From Inia geoffrensis (taxonomy: Eukaryota; Chordata; Mammalia; Artiodactyla; Iniidae): a stretch of DNA of 64,000 nt. Both the position numbers and the translations under genes were made by a program. The notes under the pieces were generated by a model, which worked only from the letters and a program-made list of their open reading frames with translations, ran no database searches and was not told the origin of the DNA. Each line of letters starts with the position of its first letter. Position 1 is the first letter of the stretch. The stretch spans positions 34,370,023 to 34,434,022 of the forward strand of contig CM070918.1 in assembly GCA_036417435.1 (NCBI GenBank), given 5' to 3'. Below, in pieces: positions 24,160 to 36,599 of this stretch.

Positions 24160-27100
24160 TTATGTTCTGCTGAGCCCTTAGTCACTTCACAGAAGCTATT
24201 GTAGGAGGAGGGTCTGGGGCTCAGAGGGTGGGATTTTGAACCCCCATCCATACCTTAACCAGAGCACCCTGCTTTTATCTCTTTTATAATCAGAGTTCAG
24301 TATGATATTTTGAAAGAAGAAAGAGTTCTGAGGCTAAAAAGAAAATGAAAACCACTCTGCCAGCTGATCTCGGAGGCCTTCCAGCCCTCATATCCTAGCA
24401 GCCGAGAGAGATAATTGTCTGTGTTTTCTAGTCCTTCGACTTCTTGCAAATGATTTAGGCACCAAAAAGAAACCACGCCCAGACTCCTGTCTGCATGCCG
24501 CCTTCTGGGGGTACCAGATGGCTCTGTGACCCCCGATGACGAGAAAAGCTTTCCCTCTGGATATAAAACCCATCATAAAGAGAGAGCTTTCTCTCTTGGG
24601 CTGGACCTCACCCTCCCCGACACTGCCTCATGGAGGGCATCTTCCTTTCTGCTTTACTGTTTATGTTCCCTTCAGAAAATCCAGAGTCATTGTGGTAAGA
24701 TGGGGAGTAATTTTCCCTCTTGGCTAAATGGTTTCATGTGTAGTTTTTTGGTGTCCGTGAGATTGGAAGAGAGCTTTTAGAGGCCCGGGCAAAACTATCT
24801 ATTCATTTGAGTTAATAATAACTGCTGACAAACACTATCTTTTCCATCTTGCTGATAAATTATGCCTCTCGTGATGGACATCTGATAGTAAAGGCCCTTG
24901 GCAGTACTTGAAGGCATTTAACTTAAAACCATTATTAGATTTTAGTTTAGCTCTCCCTTGATACCCTAGTCCAAAAATAAGGCCTGCAGGTACCTCTGAG
25001 ATATTTAAGTATACATTGTCTTAGGAGACCTCCCTCACACCAAAGGCAAATGCTTTAAAAGTTGCTTTGTAATATTAAAAAGAGAGAGAGAGGAAGCCAG
25101 AGAATGAGCGATCTGGCTAGGTTTTTCATGATTACTAATTTAGCAGACTCTCAGTTATGTTTTATTGATAACCCTAAACATAAATTTGCCTTTGGTATAC
25201 TTTGCTGCTGGTACCTAAAATAAGATGTGGGAGAACACATAATCCTATGCCTACAGCTTTTCAGAATAAAGTACAAAGGCTCTTTGTGGCAACCTAAGCA
25301 AGAGATATTTCAATGGAGAAATGCAGGGCTTAGGCAGTTCTTCAAATTGGGGCAGAAAGACAAGTCGCTTGCTACCCACCAGTGTATCAGTCTGTCTCTG
25401 TGTTCATGCAGTTTTAAACACGCCATTTCTTCTAGTTGATTCTTGAATTAGGAATACCGATGTCGCCCACATTTTATTATTTGCAATTGGAGAATAATGT
25501 TGGGAGGCCCCAAGTTCACAGGAGAAAAATAATACATATTGCACCACTTAAGAGAGTGGTTATATTTATGACTAAAACCTGCCGAGGCTACCAGTGTAAT
25601 ATGTGTTATGAGACGCCTTTACGTGCTCAGAGAAACACAAAACTCCGTGCACAGAGCCCGTGAGAAGCAAATCACTTTCAAGGATTTGCTGTCAGGGTTT
25701 TTCTTCTTCTTCTCCCTTTTTAAATCATGAGGTGCCCAAGGATAACCAAGTGTATATATTTTATCTTCCAAATACTAATGAGCTTGAACACAGTGTGAAA
25801 GACGAGAGGGCTGATGAACGGGGGACGTAATGATGCCATTATAGGCACTATTTTCTTTATAAATAAATGATCTCGATAAAACCTTTTATCCAAGAGGAAC
25901 GCTACTATGAACGATTTGATAGCATCTGTAACAGGAGGTGGAGACGCTGCAGCACTATCTTTGTCCTGGCGGATAACACTGCGTTTTCACAAAGTACATC
26001 TCCAGAATGAAACCAATTTGTTTACTCCAGCTTGCCCACTGCTGGGGATCCAGGCGGCGGGAAAGCCCTCACTTCGTGGTACGCCAGGGCCCTTCCCAGC
26101 AGGGCCAATGGTCTCTTCTCCTGGCCCTGTTTCTGCAGATGGCAATATAGGGCAGGAACAGAGAGACTTTATAAAGCCCATCTCTTAGTATTATTTTAAA
26201 GAAGACAAAGTATCTAATAGTGCGCTCTAGGCAAACACACTCTCGGAGGCAGATCAGCTTAACTCCCCGGTATCCTGCAGCACAAAGCATTTTAATAAAA
26301 AAAAGATTTTTGCTGCTCCACCGGTCTGAATTGCAGGCCTCTTTCCTAGATGTATGTCCTCAAAGAGAGGCAGCTGGGAGCATAGCTGAAGTTACATTGA
26401 GGTTCAGGGCCTCTCCTCCAACCCTTCCTCTCCAAACTCAACCTCAGACCCTAAGATGCCAGCTGGGAAGCCAAGAAGAGGTCTCCTTTCTCTTCTCTTC
26501 CAAGCCATGGCTTGCCTTCCCCAAGCAGGAGAGTCCCAGAGCTGCCCCCCTCTGCTGGCCCGCTCTCAAGCCACAGCCTGGGCCAGCCTTCCCCACTACA
26601 GGTCAGGAGCAGCTCCTGTTGCCAGCGTTAGACTTTTCTCTTCTTAGAATCCTGAGCTATTGTCAACACCTTTGCTGGGAAGCTTCTTTAAGCTACTCCC
26701 CGGCCGAGAGAGAGGGCATGGGTTCCAGGGGCACTGGTGTTTTGTCTCATTGTACTAAATGTTTCCTGCCCTCCTACTGTGTGCAAAACGTGATTCTGAG
26801 CATCCATCCCCGCCTTCAAGCAGCTCCAAGAGAGAACAATGATGAAATTGGACCACTTGGTCCAAAGGGAAAAGATAAAATGGAGTCTAAACATTGGACT
26901 ATTCATTCATTCGTTCATTCATTTTCAAATGTTCCTACTATATATGCCAGGTGGTTTTCTATGTGATGAGGTGTCATAACAATGAATGAACTTGATTTTT
27001 ATTTTCACAGGGAGAGCCTACTACAGCATAACATAATCAATGTAACAATCAGGGCTGTAACATAAAGAGGGTTTGGGGGGTTTTTAGTAGACCATTCTTA

Positions 27101-27600
27101 TAAAAGCCCAGTGTTAGTGACACATCATTTATTAAAACTCTTGGTACGTCACTAAGGTGCAGTGGGGGCGGTCCCCTAAAATGATGAAGAAAAAAAAATG
27201 TGCTCAACTCTGTACTTAAGAGAATAAGTCCTTTTAGCTAAAGGACACTGTGTTTGCTGGACACTTTGGTGATTTGGAATTCTGGGGCAAATAATTCATT
27301 CCATTTGTCAGGGCATAATAGAGGGGGTGGAGGAGAGGCAGGAAGACAGAACCAGAAAGCAGAATGGAACAGGGTCACTTCTGTGGCCCATGGATGTATG
27401 ACATAAGTTCACAGATTTAACAATTCCTAAAATTTTGCTGAAGACTAAAATCACCTTCGGAACAGAGCCAGGACCAGGGTGAGCAGAGTAAGGTACCTAG
27501 TGTGAAACACTTAAGGAGGCACTCACTCTCAGGGTCCTGCAAGCACAGAGCTGGCACCTGACCGGGGGTGCCTCCTTAAATTCTGCACACTAGGCAGCTC
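24160..27600. other. Repeat-poor intergenic DNA
   Basis: About 3.4 kb with almost no recognised repeat, apart from an ATTC run near 26902-26924. A 248-codon + strand frame at 26220-26966 has no family resemblance and runs through the ATTC tract, so I do not call it. 24800-26200 is AT-rich and may hold conserved regulatory DNA. Confidence 0.45.
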
Positions 27601-27629
27601 CCATACTTTACCCTAGTTCCTACCCTAAG

Positions 27630-27768
27630 GAATTTGAAAACTACCATTCTTGGGCCACACCCCAGAGGTTCTGATTTAACTGGCCTTGCAATGGGCCTGG
27701 GCATTGAGCTATTTGAAAGCCCCACAAGTGATTGTGATGTGCAGCCAGTTTTGAGAACCACTGATACA
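27630..27768 (-). mobile_element. MER5-type relic, partial
   Basis: CCACACCCCAGAGGTTCTGA and CAGCCAGTTTTGAGAACCAC resemble MER5A with a lost left end. It is more decayed than the copy at 60053. Strand is a weak call because the family is nearly palindromic. Confidence 0.6.
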
Positions 27769-27964
27769 GAGGGTCTCATCAAGCATAGCACATTAGTAGT
27801 GGGCAGAACTGTTAATTATGAATATCAAGGCTTGGAAGAGGAGTGGTCAGATTCTTTGCATGCACTTGGCTTCTTCCTAGGTGATTTTGCAAGATTTCAG
27901 ATTTCCCTTTTCCGGTGATGCAACCCTGCTCTTGATCAGAGTGGCCATTGGGAGGTCTTCACCA

Positions 27965-28150
27965 GCTCACCTAATTCTGATGCCAACCCTGAGAAGCAGA
28001 TATTACTGTTTTCATTTTATAAAGAGGAAACCAAGGCCCACAGAGATTAAGTTCCTTGTCTAGGGACTTCACAGAAAGGAAATGGGCTGTAGTATTCGAC
28101 CCTGAGTTTGTCTTTTTGCAAAGCATGCGCTTTTAACCTCCCACTAAGCT
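27965..28150 (-). repeat. MIR relic, reverse
   Basis: TTTCATTTTATAAAGAGGAA, CCAAGGCCCACAGAGATTAA and CGCTTTTAACCTCCCACTAA mark reversed MIR. Confidence 0.7.
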
Positions 28151-28892
28151 ACACAGACTCTCCTGGGCAGATGGCCACCTGGAATCAATGGTAATGGGAA
28201 CCATGGCTCTGAATTTGTGATCTCTGAATAACTTTACTTATGAAAGGTCTCTTGCACTTGACCTAGGAGAAAATCAAGCCACGTATACGCCTTTTAACGT
28301 CCAGTCACCAGAGTTAGCAGGTATCCAGTTCTGAAGCCCACATCTGATTAAGGTTAGACTTCAGGTTTGCTTCTGGCTCCAGGAAGGGTCCCGTGTTACC
28401 ATACCCAGATCTCTGAATGATGGCAAGTGAGGCGACTGGGATGCTAGGTCCTCGCTAATTCTCCACAGTCTCCAGAGCGCTCAGCCAATGGTAGCTGCCA
28501 TGCAGGGATGCTGGGGTGGCATGAGTCCTGGGAATGACAGGTCCTTTCAGCTTGGAGATGCCTAATAATCACAGAACATACTGGGAAGGTGCCCCGAAAG
28601 GACAGCGCTCGGCTTCCTGAAAGGCACAGAGGATTAAGGGAGTGGAGCAAAGGCAGGCTCAGTAAGAGTGTCTTTCAAAAGCCAATACCATAACCACCCA
28701 GTGCTCCAAGAGAATGCTATGTCCCAAAGCCAACTTGAGCTGAAACTGGGGTGGAATGATGTTGGAATAATCAAGGTCTGCATTCTCCATGGTGCCAGCT
28801 TTTAGCCATAGAATTACTCCTTCCTTCCATTCTGCTGAAAGCATCACTCCTATGCACATGATCTTTATTGGCTCTCTCTGCTAACTAAGCTA
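28151..28892. other. Intergenic DNA, nothing recognised
   Basis: No repeat, gene or clear signal was seen between the two MIR relics. Confidence 0.5.
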
Positions 28893-29565
28893 AGTACAAG
28901 TTCCGGTTTTTCACTTACCAGCTACATGAACTTGGGCAAGACACTCAACCTCCTGTGACCACAGTTTCTTCACTTGCAATATAAAGATAATAATAGTAGC
29001 TACTACTTGTGGTAGATTGATTACAATTGATTACAATGTGATTTCACAGCAGCTCCCATCAAGAGGTGGAGCCTATTTCCCCATTCCTAGAAGCTGGGCT
29101 GGCCAGATGATGGAACAGTGACTGTGCCAGTTCCAAACCCAGACCTCAGAGGCTTTGAATGTTTCTGGTCTCTATCTCAGAATCCTACCAAAGACATGTG
29201 AGTAAGCCCAAGCTAGCCTACTGAAAGGATGTGAAAGCATTCAACAGAGGCTGCCCAGCTTAGGTCATTTTAGACCTGCCAGGCCCAAGCTGACCTATCA
29301 GTTGAATACAGACATATGAGTGAGGCTGAAATCAGCCAAGCTTGACCCAGATCTGCAGAACCTCTCTAGACTCATGAAAAATAATAAATGACTGTAAATT
29401 TAAGCTACTAAATTTTGGAAATGTTTGTTACACAGTAATAGCTAATTGATACACTATTTTATAGAGTTTTTATGATTATCAAATGAGATCATGTATCTAA
29501 AATGCTTAGCACAGTGCTAGGAACAGCCTAAGTGCTCAATAAATACCAATTTGTACTAGTAACAT
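28893..29565 (+). repeat. MIR relic split by a later insertion
   Basis: The left part (28893-29008) has ACTTGGGCAAGACACTCAAC and TAATAATAGTAGCTACTACT. The right part (29456-29565) has CAAATGAGATCATGTATCTA, GCACAGTGCTAGGAACAGCC and GTGCTCAATAAATACC. Together they make a near-complete MIR. Confidence 0.75.
29009..29455 (+). mobile_element. Unnamed insertion splitting a MIR
   Basis: About 445 bases interrupt a MIR between 29008 and 29456. The insert ends in a form common to LTR-like repeats (GTTACACAGTAATAGCTAAT then TGATACAC). It contains no ORF of note. The host MIR resumes after it at the expected position. Confidence 0.6.
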
Positions 29566-29699
29566 GACTAATAGTGGTAGCAAAAGTAGAAGAGTATACG
29601 CTAAACCTCTTATCATAATGTTCAGTGTATCTTGTCTACCTTACAGTATAGTTGGTGCCTGGATTTAAGCCAGATTTAGTTACTCTCCACACACATTTT

Positions 29700-30040
29700 G
29701 CACTTCTTATATCTTAAACTTGATTAGACCCTTCCTCCTACCTGGAATGTTCTTCACAACGTGTGCATCTCCCAAATCATCCCTGACCTGGAAGCTTTAG
29801 TTGAAATGCTATCAGCTCCAAGAAACGCTCAATGATGTCCATCATAGAATCCATTTCCCATTTTTCTGTGTATCCATAGCACTTGGGTGATTCATCATAA
29901 GACTATACTTTGTCTTGTTTTGGACCTAATTATGCTTGCTGTCCCTGCCTAACTTTAGGCTTTCTGAAGGCAAGCCTAGGACCTGTTCATCTCTGCTCTT
30001 CCCTAGTGGACTCAACACAGTGCCCAAATGATGAATGGCA
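29700..30040 (+). repeat. L2-like LINE relic
   Basis: CTACCTGGAATGTTCTTCAC, ACTTGGGTGATTCATCATAA and CAACACAGTGCCCAAATGAT fit the L2 3' end. Confidence 0.65.
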
Positions 30041-30269
30041 AAACCTAAAAATTAAAATTTGGGGTGCAAGTCATCCCTAATGAGTTGGTAGTCTTCCAGG
30101 AATGCTAAGTTGAAAAGGATTGTGAGGCTGTGTCCAGCTCAATTAGAAACATCTTTCATAGGCACAAATGGGAAAGGGGCACCATCAGAGCAGGCCCTTG
30201 AACGTTTGCCAGTTACACTCAGTTTTAAAACTCCATATCTGGAACAAAAAAGTATGATATGATGCTGCA

Positions 30270-30445
30270 TTTCTATAGCATGCCCAACTGTCATTTCATT
30301 TATCCTCGTGACAACCCTGTATTTATTACTCTCCACTTTACAGAAAAGGTTAAATGGCTTGGCTGAAATCACGCAGCTAACAAGAGGCAGAACCCAAACT
30401 TGAATGTAGATCGCCTGCCTCTAAACTCAAGGCTGCTTTTATTAT
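30270..30445 (-). repeat. MIR relic, reverse
   Basis: GACAACCCTGTATTTATTAC, TTTACAGAAAAGGTTAAATG and AATCACGCAGCTAACAAG mark reversed MIR. Confidence 0.7.
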
Positions 30446-30953
30446 GGGATATGAATTGTCCTAATTGACATCATAGCCCTGAGTTTATATTTTCATGCAC
30501 CATGGAAATTCGCTAAAATTATGGAAATTGGAATATTTATTTAAAACACAGGAAAGTACATATTGCCAAAAGCACACACGCACATGGGCAAGCGTACACA
30601 TAACAGTGAGACATAAAATCAAAGAGCTTGCTTTCAGTTCTTTCCTACTATAATTCTCAATGTGGGCAAGTGGGCACGGCCATCATTATTGTTATAATTG
30701 CATCATAAGGTCATAATTTAATGATGGATTTACTCAGTAGAAAATGAAGACAATATTTCTCGTAGAGTAGTCTTGGCTGGGGAATAAAGGTGTTCTGGTA
30801 AATCCAATGTTCTGGCTAATAAAAAGGGATGACATGGAATATATATACAGTAGTAAGGAACAATGAACTAGACATACATAAAGCAATGTGGACAGGTCAC
30901 AAAGCAGAAGGCTTCAAGAGATAAGTAGGAAGGAGAGCAAAATGTTCAGTACA

Positions 30954-30995
30954 GGGCTTTCCTGGTTGCGCGGTGGTTAAGGATCCACAAAAAAA
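30954..30995 (+). mobile_element. SINE head fragment
   Basis: Only about 35 bases of a CHR head (GGGCTTTCCTGGTTGCGCGG) are present, followed directly by an A run. This could be an internally deleted SINE or a truncated copy. It lies about 70 bases before the L1 at 31068. Confidence 0.6.
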
Positions 30996-31432
30996 GAAGG
31001 AAATAAAGTTAGCAAGAAGGGCTTCACCCAAACAATGATAGTAATTGGCTAAGAGTTTTTTAATTAAAAACAAATAAATTAGAAATGAAGGAAACGATAG
31101 CAAAGATCAATAAAACTAAAAGCTGGTTCTTTAGGAAGATAAACAAACTTGATAAACCATTAGCCAGACTCATCACGAAAAAAAGGGAGAAGACTCAAAT
31201 CAATAGAATTAGAAATGAAAAAGGAGAAGTAACAATTGACACTGCAGAAATACAAAAGATCATGAGAGATTACTACAAGCAACTCTATGCCAATAAAATG
31301 GACACCCTGGAAGAAATGGACATATTCATGGAAATGCACAACCTGCCAAGACTGAATCAAGAAGAAATAGAAAATATGAACAGATCAATCACAAGCACTG
31401 AAATTGAAACTGTGATTAAAAATCTTCCAACA

Positions 31433-31640
31433 GGTCTTCCCTGGTGGCTCAGTGGTTGAGAGCCTGCTTGCCGATGCAGGGGACACAGGTTCGTGCCCCG
31501 GTCTGGGAAGATCCCACATGCCGCGGAGCGGCTAGGCTCGTGAGCCATGGCAGCTGAGCCTGCGCATCCAGAGCCTGTGCTCCACAACGGGAGAGGCCAC
31601 AACAGTGAGAGGCCCGCATACCGCAAAAAAAAAAAAAAAA
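31433..31640 (+). mobile_element. CHR-type SINE, copy 7, nested in L1
   Basis: This copy is inserted into the L1 ORF2 region, with a perfect 15-bp duplication AAAAATCTTCCAACA at 31418-31432 and 31641-31655. The L1 reading continues in register once the SINE and one duplication copy are removed. The SINE therefore postdates the L1. Confidence 0.95.
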
Positions 31641-32038
31641 AAAAATCTTCCAACAAAAAGCCCAGGACCAGATGGCTTCACAGGCAAATTCTATCAAACA
31701 TTTAGAGAAGAGCTAACACCTATCTTTCTCAAACTCTTCCAAAACATAGCAGAGAGAGAAACACTCCCAAACTCATTCTACGAGGCCACCATCACCATGA
31801 TACCAAAACCAGACAAGGATGTCACAAAGAAAGAAAACTACAGGCCAGTATCACTGATGAACATAGATGCAAAAATCCTCAACAAAATACTAGCAGACAG
31901 AATCCAACAGCACATTAAAAGGATCATACACCATGATCAAGTGGGGTTTATTCCAGGAATGCAAGGATTCTTCAATATACACAAATCAATCAACATGATA
32001 CACCATATTAACAAATTGAAGTAGAAAAACCATATGAT

Positions 32039-32326
32039 AGGGTTTCCCTGGTGGTGCAGTGGTTGAGAATCTGCCTGCTAATGCAGGGGACACAGGTTCG
32101 AGCCTGGTCTGGGAGGATCCCACATGCCACGGAGCAACTAGGCCCATGAGCCACAGCTACTGAGCCTGCGCGTCTGGAGCCTGTGCTCCGCAACAAGAGA
32201 GGCCACAATAGTGAGAGGCCCGCGCGCCACAATGAAGAGTGGCCCTCGCTTGCCACCACTAGAGAAAGCCCTCGCACAGAAACGAAGACCCAACACAGCA
32301 AAAATAAATAAATTAATAAAAAAAAA
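32039..32326 (+). mobile_element. Long-form CHR SINE, copy 8, nested in L1
   Basis: A second insertion into the same L1, of the longer subtype that ends in AGAAAGCCCTCGCACAGAAA and an AATAAATAAATTAATAAAA tail. A short duplication CATATGAT flanks it at 32031-32038 and 32327-32334. The two subtypes hit one L1 within 700 bases. Confidence 0.93.
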
Positions 32327-34929
32327 CATATGATCATCTCAATAGATTCAGAGAAAGCTTTCGCCAAAGTTCAACACCCATTTATGATAAAAACCCTGCA
32401 GAAAGTAGGCAGAGAGGGAACTTTCCTCAACATAATAAAGGCCATATGTGACAAACCCACAGCCAACATCATCCTCAACGGTGAAAAACTGAAAGCATTT
32501 CCACTAAGATCGGGAACAAGACAAGGTTGCCCACTCTCACCACTCTTACTCAACATAGTTTTGGAAGTTTTAGCCTCAGCAATCAGAGAATAAAAGGAAA
32601 TAAAAGCAATCCAAATCAGAAAAGAAGTAAAGCTGTCACTGTTTGCAGATGACATGATACTACTATACATAGAGAATCCTAAAGATGCTACCAGAAAACT
32701 ACTAGAGCTAATCAATGAATTTGGTAAAGTAGCAGGATACAAAATTAATGCACAGAAATCTCTGGCATTCCTATACACTAAGGATGAAAAATCTGAAAGT
32801 GAAATCAAGAAAACCCTCCCATTTACCATTGCAACAAAAAGAATAAAATATCTAGGAATAAACCTACCTAAGGAGACAAAAGACCTGTATGCAGAAAATT
32901 ATAAGACACTGATGAAAGAAATTAAAGATGATACAAATAGATGGAGGGATATACCATGTTCTTGGATTGGAAGAATCAACATTGTGAAAATGACTCTACT
33001 ACCTAAAGCAATCTACAGATTCAATGCAATCCCTTTCAAACTACCACTGGCATTCTTCACAGAACTAGGACAAAAAATTTCACAATTTGTATGGAAACAC
33101 AAAAGACCCAGAATAGCCAAAGCAATCTTGAGAACGAAAAACGGAGCTGGAGGAATCAGGCTCCCTGACTTCAGACTGTGCTACAAAGCTACAGTGATCA
33201 AGACAGTATGGTACTGGCACAGAAACAGAAAGATAGATCAATGGAACAGGATAGAAAGCCCAGAGATAAACCCATGCACATATGGACACCTTATCTTTGA
33301 TAAAGGTGGCAGGAATGTACAGTGGAGAAAGGACAGCCTCTTCAATAAGTGGTGCTGGGAAAACTGGACAGCTACATGTAAATAGAATGAAATTAGAGCA
33401 CTCCCTAACACCATACACAAAAATAAACTCAAAATGGATTAGAGACCTAAATGTAAGAGCAGACCCTATAAAACTCTTAGAGGAAAACATAGGCAGAACA
33501 CTCTATGACATAAATCACAGCAAGATCCTTTTTGACCCACCTCCTAGAGGAATGGAAATAAAAGCAAAAATAAACAAATGGGACCTAATGAAACTTAAAA
33601 GCTTTTGCACAGCAAAGGAAACCATAAACAAGACCAAAAGACAACCCTCAGAATGGGAGAAAATATTTGCCAATGAAGCAACTGACAAAGGATTAATTTC
33701 CAAAATTTATAAGCAGCTCATGCAGCTCAATAACAACAAAAAAAAAAACCCAATCCAAAAATGGGTAGAAGACCTAAATAGACATTTCTCCAAAGAAGAT
33801 ATACAGACTACCAATAAACAACACATGAAAGAATGCTCAACATCATTAATCATTAGAGAAATGCAAATCAGAACTACAACGAGATATCGTCTCACACCCG
33901 TCAGAATGGCCATCATCAAAAAATCTAGAAACAATAAATGCTGGAGATGGTGTGGAGAAAAGGGAACACTCTTGCACTGCTGGTGGGAATGTGAATTGGT
34001 ACAGCCACTATGGAGAACAGTATGGAGGTTCCTTAAAAAACTACAAATAGAACTACCATATGACCCAGCAATCCCACTACTGGGCATATACCCTGAGAAA
34101 ACCATAATTCAAAAAGTCATGTACCAAAATGTTCATTGCAGCTCTATTTACAATAGACCAGAGATGGAAGCAACCTAAGTGTCCATCATCGGATGAATGG
34201 GTAAAGAAGTCGTGGCACATATATACAATGGAATATTACTCAGCCATAAAAAGAAACGAAATTGAGCTATTTGTAATGAGGTGGCTAGACCTAGAGTCTG
34301 TCATACAGAGTGAAGTAGTCAGAAAGAGAAAGACAAATGCCATAGGCTAACACATATATATGGAATTTAAGAAAAAAAAATGTCATGAAGAACCTAGGGG
34401 TAAGACAGGAATAAAGACACAGATCTACTAGAGAATGGACTTGAGGATATGGGGAGGGGGGATGGTAAGCTGTGACAAGGCGAGAGAGTGGCACGGACAT
34501 ATATACACTACCAAACGTAAAATAGATAGCTAGTGGGAAGCAGCCTCATGGCACAAGGAGATCAGCTCGGTGCTTTGTGACCACCTTGTGGGGGTGGGGG
34601 GGGATGGGGAGGGTGGGAGGGAGGGAGATGCAATAGGGAAGAGGTATGGGAACGTATGTATATGTATAACTGATTTACTTTGTTATAAAGCAGAAACTAA
34701 CACACCATTGTAAAGCAATTATACTCCAATAAAGATGTAAAAAACAATAACAACAACAACAAAAAACCAAAGTCCCTGTATAAACAGAAAATGGATTCAA
34801 AATATACAAATACTTCAAGTAGTGCTTTATTGTTGAAAATCATTTTCTCTGCCTCCCATTCCATCAGTACATATGGACCACTTTCTATGGTCAGGATGTT
34901 GGGTGTGCAGAATAATGTAGAACCTCAAG

Positions 34930-35172
34930 GAACTTAAGAAGTGCTAATACTTACTCAGCACCTATTAAATGCTAAGTTCTGCTGAAGGTATGTTACATAC
35001 ATTGTAATTAATTCTCACAACTTGATAGCAATTATCATCCCCTTTTCAAAGACAAGGAACTTAAGGCTAACAGAAGTCAAGAATTTTACCCAAAGACACA
35101 GTCAGGAAGTAGCAAAGCTGGAATTCAGACTCACGTCCCTTTGTCTACAGAGCCCAAGTTCTTTCCATGGAA
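34930..35172 (-). repeat. MIR relic, reverse
   Basis: CAGCACCTATTAAATGCTAA, CATCCCCTTTTCAAAGACAA and AAAGACACAGTCAGGAAGTA fit reversed MIR over most of its length. Confidence 0.75.
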
Positions 35173-35241
35173 TCACATTGTGTGCAATCTGGTATCGGCG
35201 TAAAGTGGGGATGGAGGTATAAAATACGTACTCCTGTTCTT

Positions 35242-35452
35242 TTTTTTTTTTTTTTTGCGGTACGCGGGCCTCTCACTGCTGTGGCCTCTCCCGTTGCGGA
35301 GCACAGGCTCCGGACGCACAGGCTCAGCGGCCATGGCTCACGGGCCCAGCCGCTCCGCGGCATGTGGGATCCTCCCGGACCGGGGCACGAAGCCGTGCCC
35401 CCTGCATCAGCAGGCGGACTCTCAACCACTGTGCCACCAGAGAAGTCCCCAA
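35242..35452 (-). mobile_element. CHR-type SINE, copy 9, reverse orientation
   Basis: A full-length copy flanked by a perfect 14-bp duplication GTACTCCTGTTCTT at 35228-35241 and 35453-35466. It has a long T run and high CpG retention, so it is likely young. Confidence 0.95.
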
Positions 35453-35939
35453 GTACTCCTGTTCTTACAGTATCTCAGTGTAGTTATTATAAATGTGTGG
35501 ACTACGAGCTCCTTGAGGGCACATACCAGTTCTCACTTATCCCTACAGTGGCCGCGCTCAGTACAACGCCTGACTTCACATTCTTGTCAAATGAAAAAAG
35601 TAGTAACGCTAAGAATAGAAGAGCATATTGTCGGCTGAGCTCTCCAGTTAATAGCTTTCCAAATATGGCAAAATTTTTTGTATTCTCCTTTGGTATACAG
35701 ACTAGGCAGTTGCATAGACCACCACAGGTATTGACACTTAATTGGTTTCACATGATACAATAAGCCATGCACCAGCATGTGCCAAAGAAAATGCTTGCCC
35801 ACTGTCTAGAGTTGGAGATTATCAGGGTCCTTCTACTTAAGTAAAAGGGTTTGAATCCAGTTACTATATCCAGCTTCTGAGTCACCACCATCATCACCAT
35901 CACCCCACTACCATTATTACCATCACTACTGCCATGATC

Positions 35940-36112
35940 ATCAAGCATATTCTATGGCCAAACCCAGAGCTAAGCATTTTACAGGCATCATCTCATTTAA
36001 TAACCTTATGAGTTAATGCCATTATTTATCCTATTTTACAGACAAAGGAAGACTCAGAGAAGTTAAGTTGCTTGTCCAAGATCACATAAGTAGTAAGCAA
36101 CAGAATCGTATA
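35940..36112 (-). repeat. MIR relic, reverse
   Basis: CAGAGCTAAGCATTTTACAG, CTATTTTACAGACAAAGGAA and GTTGCTTGTCCAAGATCACA mark reversed MIR. Confidence 0.75.
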
Positions 36113-36599
36113 TTTGTCAGGATAAGTTAGAATATGCTTCGATAACAAATGTCTCCCAAATCTCAGTGGCTTAATTTTTGCAAAGTTTGTGACAGGTCTG
36201 AGAATCTTAAGGCCAAAGATCCTCCATGCAGTGACTCAGAGACCCAGCAGCTCCACCAGGTCCACCTGAGGCCTGCACGTTTGCGGACTCAAGGGAAGAG
36301 AATGATGGGCGTCTCATACAGAGACTTCTCATTTCCTCAGCCTGGAAGTGATTCACATTACTCATTATTCTGTGGCCCAGATCAATAACATGGCACTGTC
36401 TAATGGCAAGGAGGCTTGGAAGTGTTGTCTCCAGTACACCAAGAAGGAAAGAAGTATATAGGTGAGTGCTAGAAATATCCACCACAAATAGGGACTCCAA
36501 AGGCCTCTTGGTGCCTGGAGAGACCCACATTTACCATGAATGTTAGATTTGACTTCTTGAACACTTCCATGGGAGCGGGGGAAGATTATCACCTGCTGT

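Larger units (their letters stand above)
31064..34760 (+). mobile_element. 5'-truncated L1 LINE with two nested SINEs
   Basis: The element starts within ORF2 and runs to the 3' end. Visible parts are the region before the reverse transcriptase, the RT domain including FADD (bases near 32645) and the C-terminal Cys-rich region ([12 protein letters not shown], near 33980). The 3' UTR ends with AATAAAGATG near 34731 and an A-rich tail with CAA units. Two SINEs interrupt it. A stop after the RT core near 32590 and a frame change near 33380 break the frame, so no active protein is expected. ORF1 and the endonuclease region are absent. Confidence 0.93.

Noticed and set aside
26220..26966. 248-codon + strand open frame
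   Set aside because: No family resemblance, no splice or promoter context, and it runs through an ATTC repeat. Likely chance.
31433..32326. tRNA-like promoter boxes as real tRNA genes
   Set aside because: The box-like motifs belong to tRNA-derived SINE heads and no cloverleaf tRNA is intact.
32654..34178. Two long + strand frames of 243 and 298 codons as host genes
   Set aside because: Both are pieces of L1 ORF2 separated by a frame change. They are transposon remains, not host genes.
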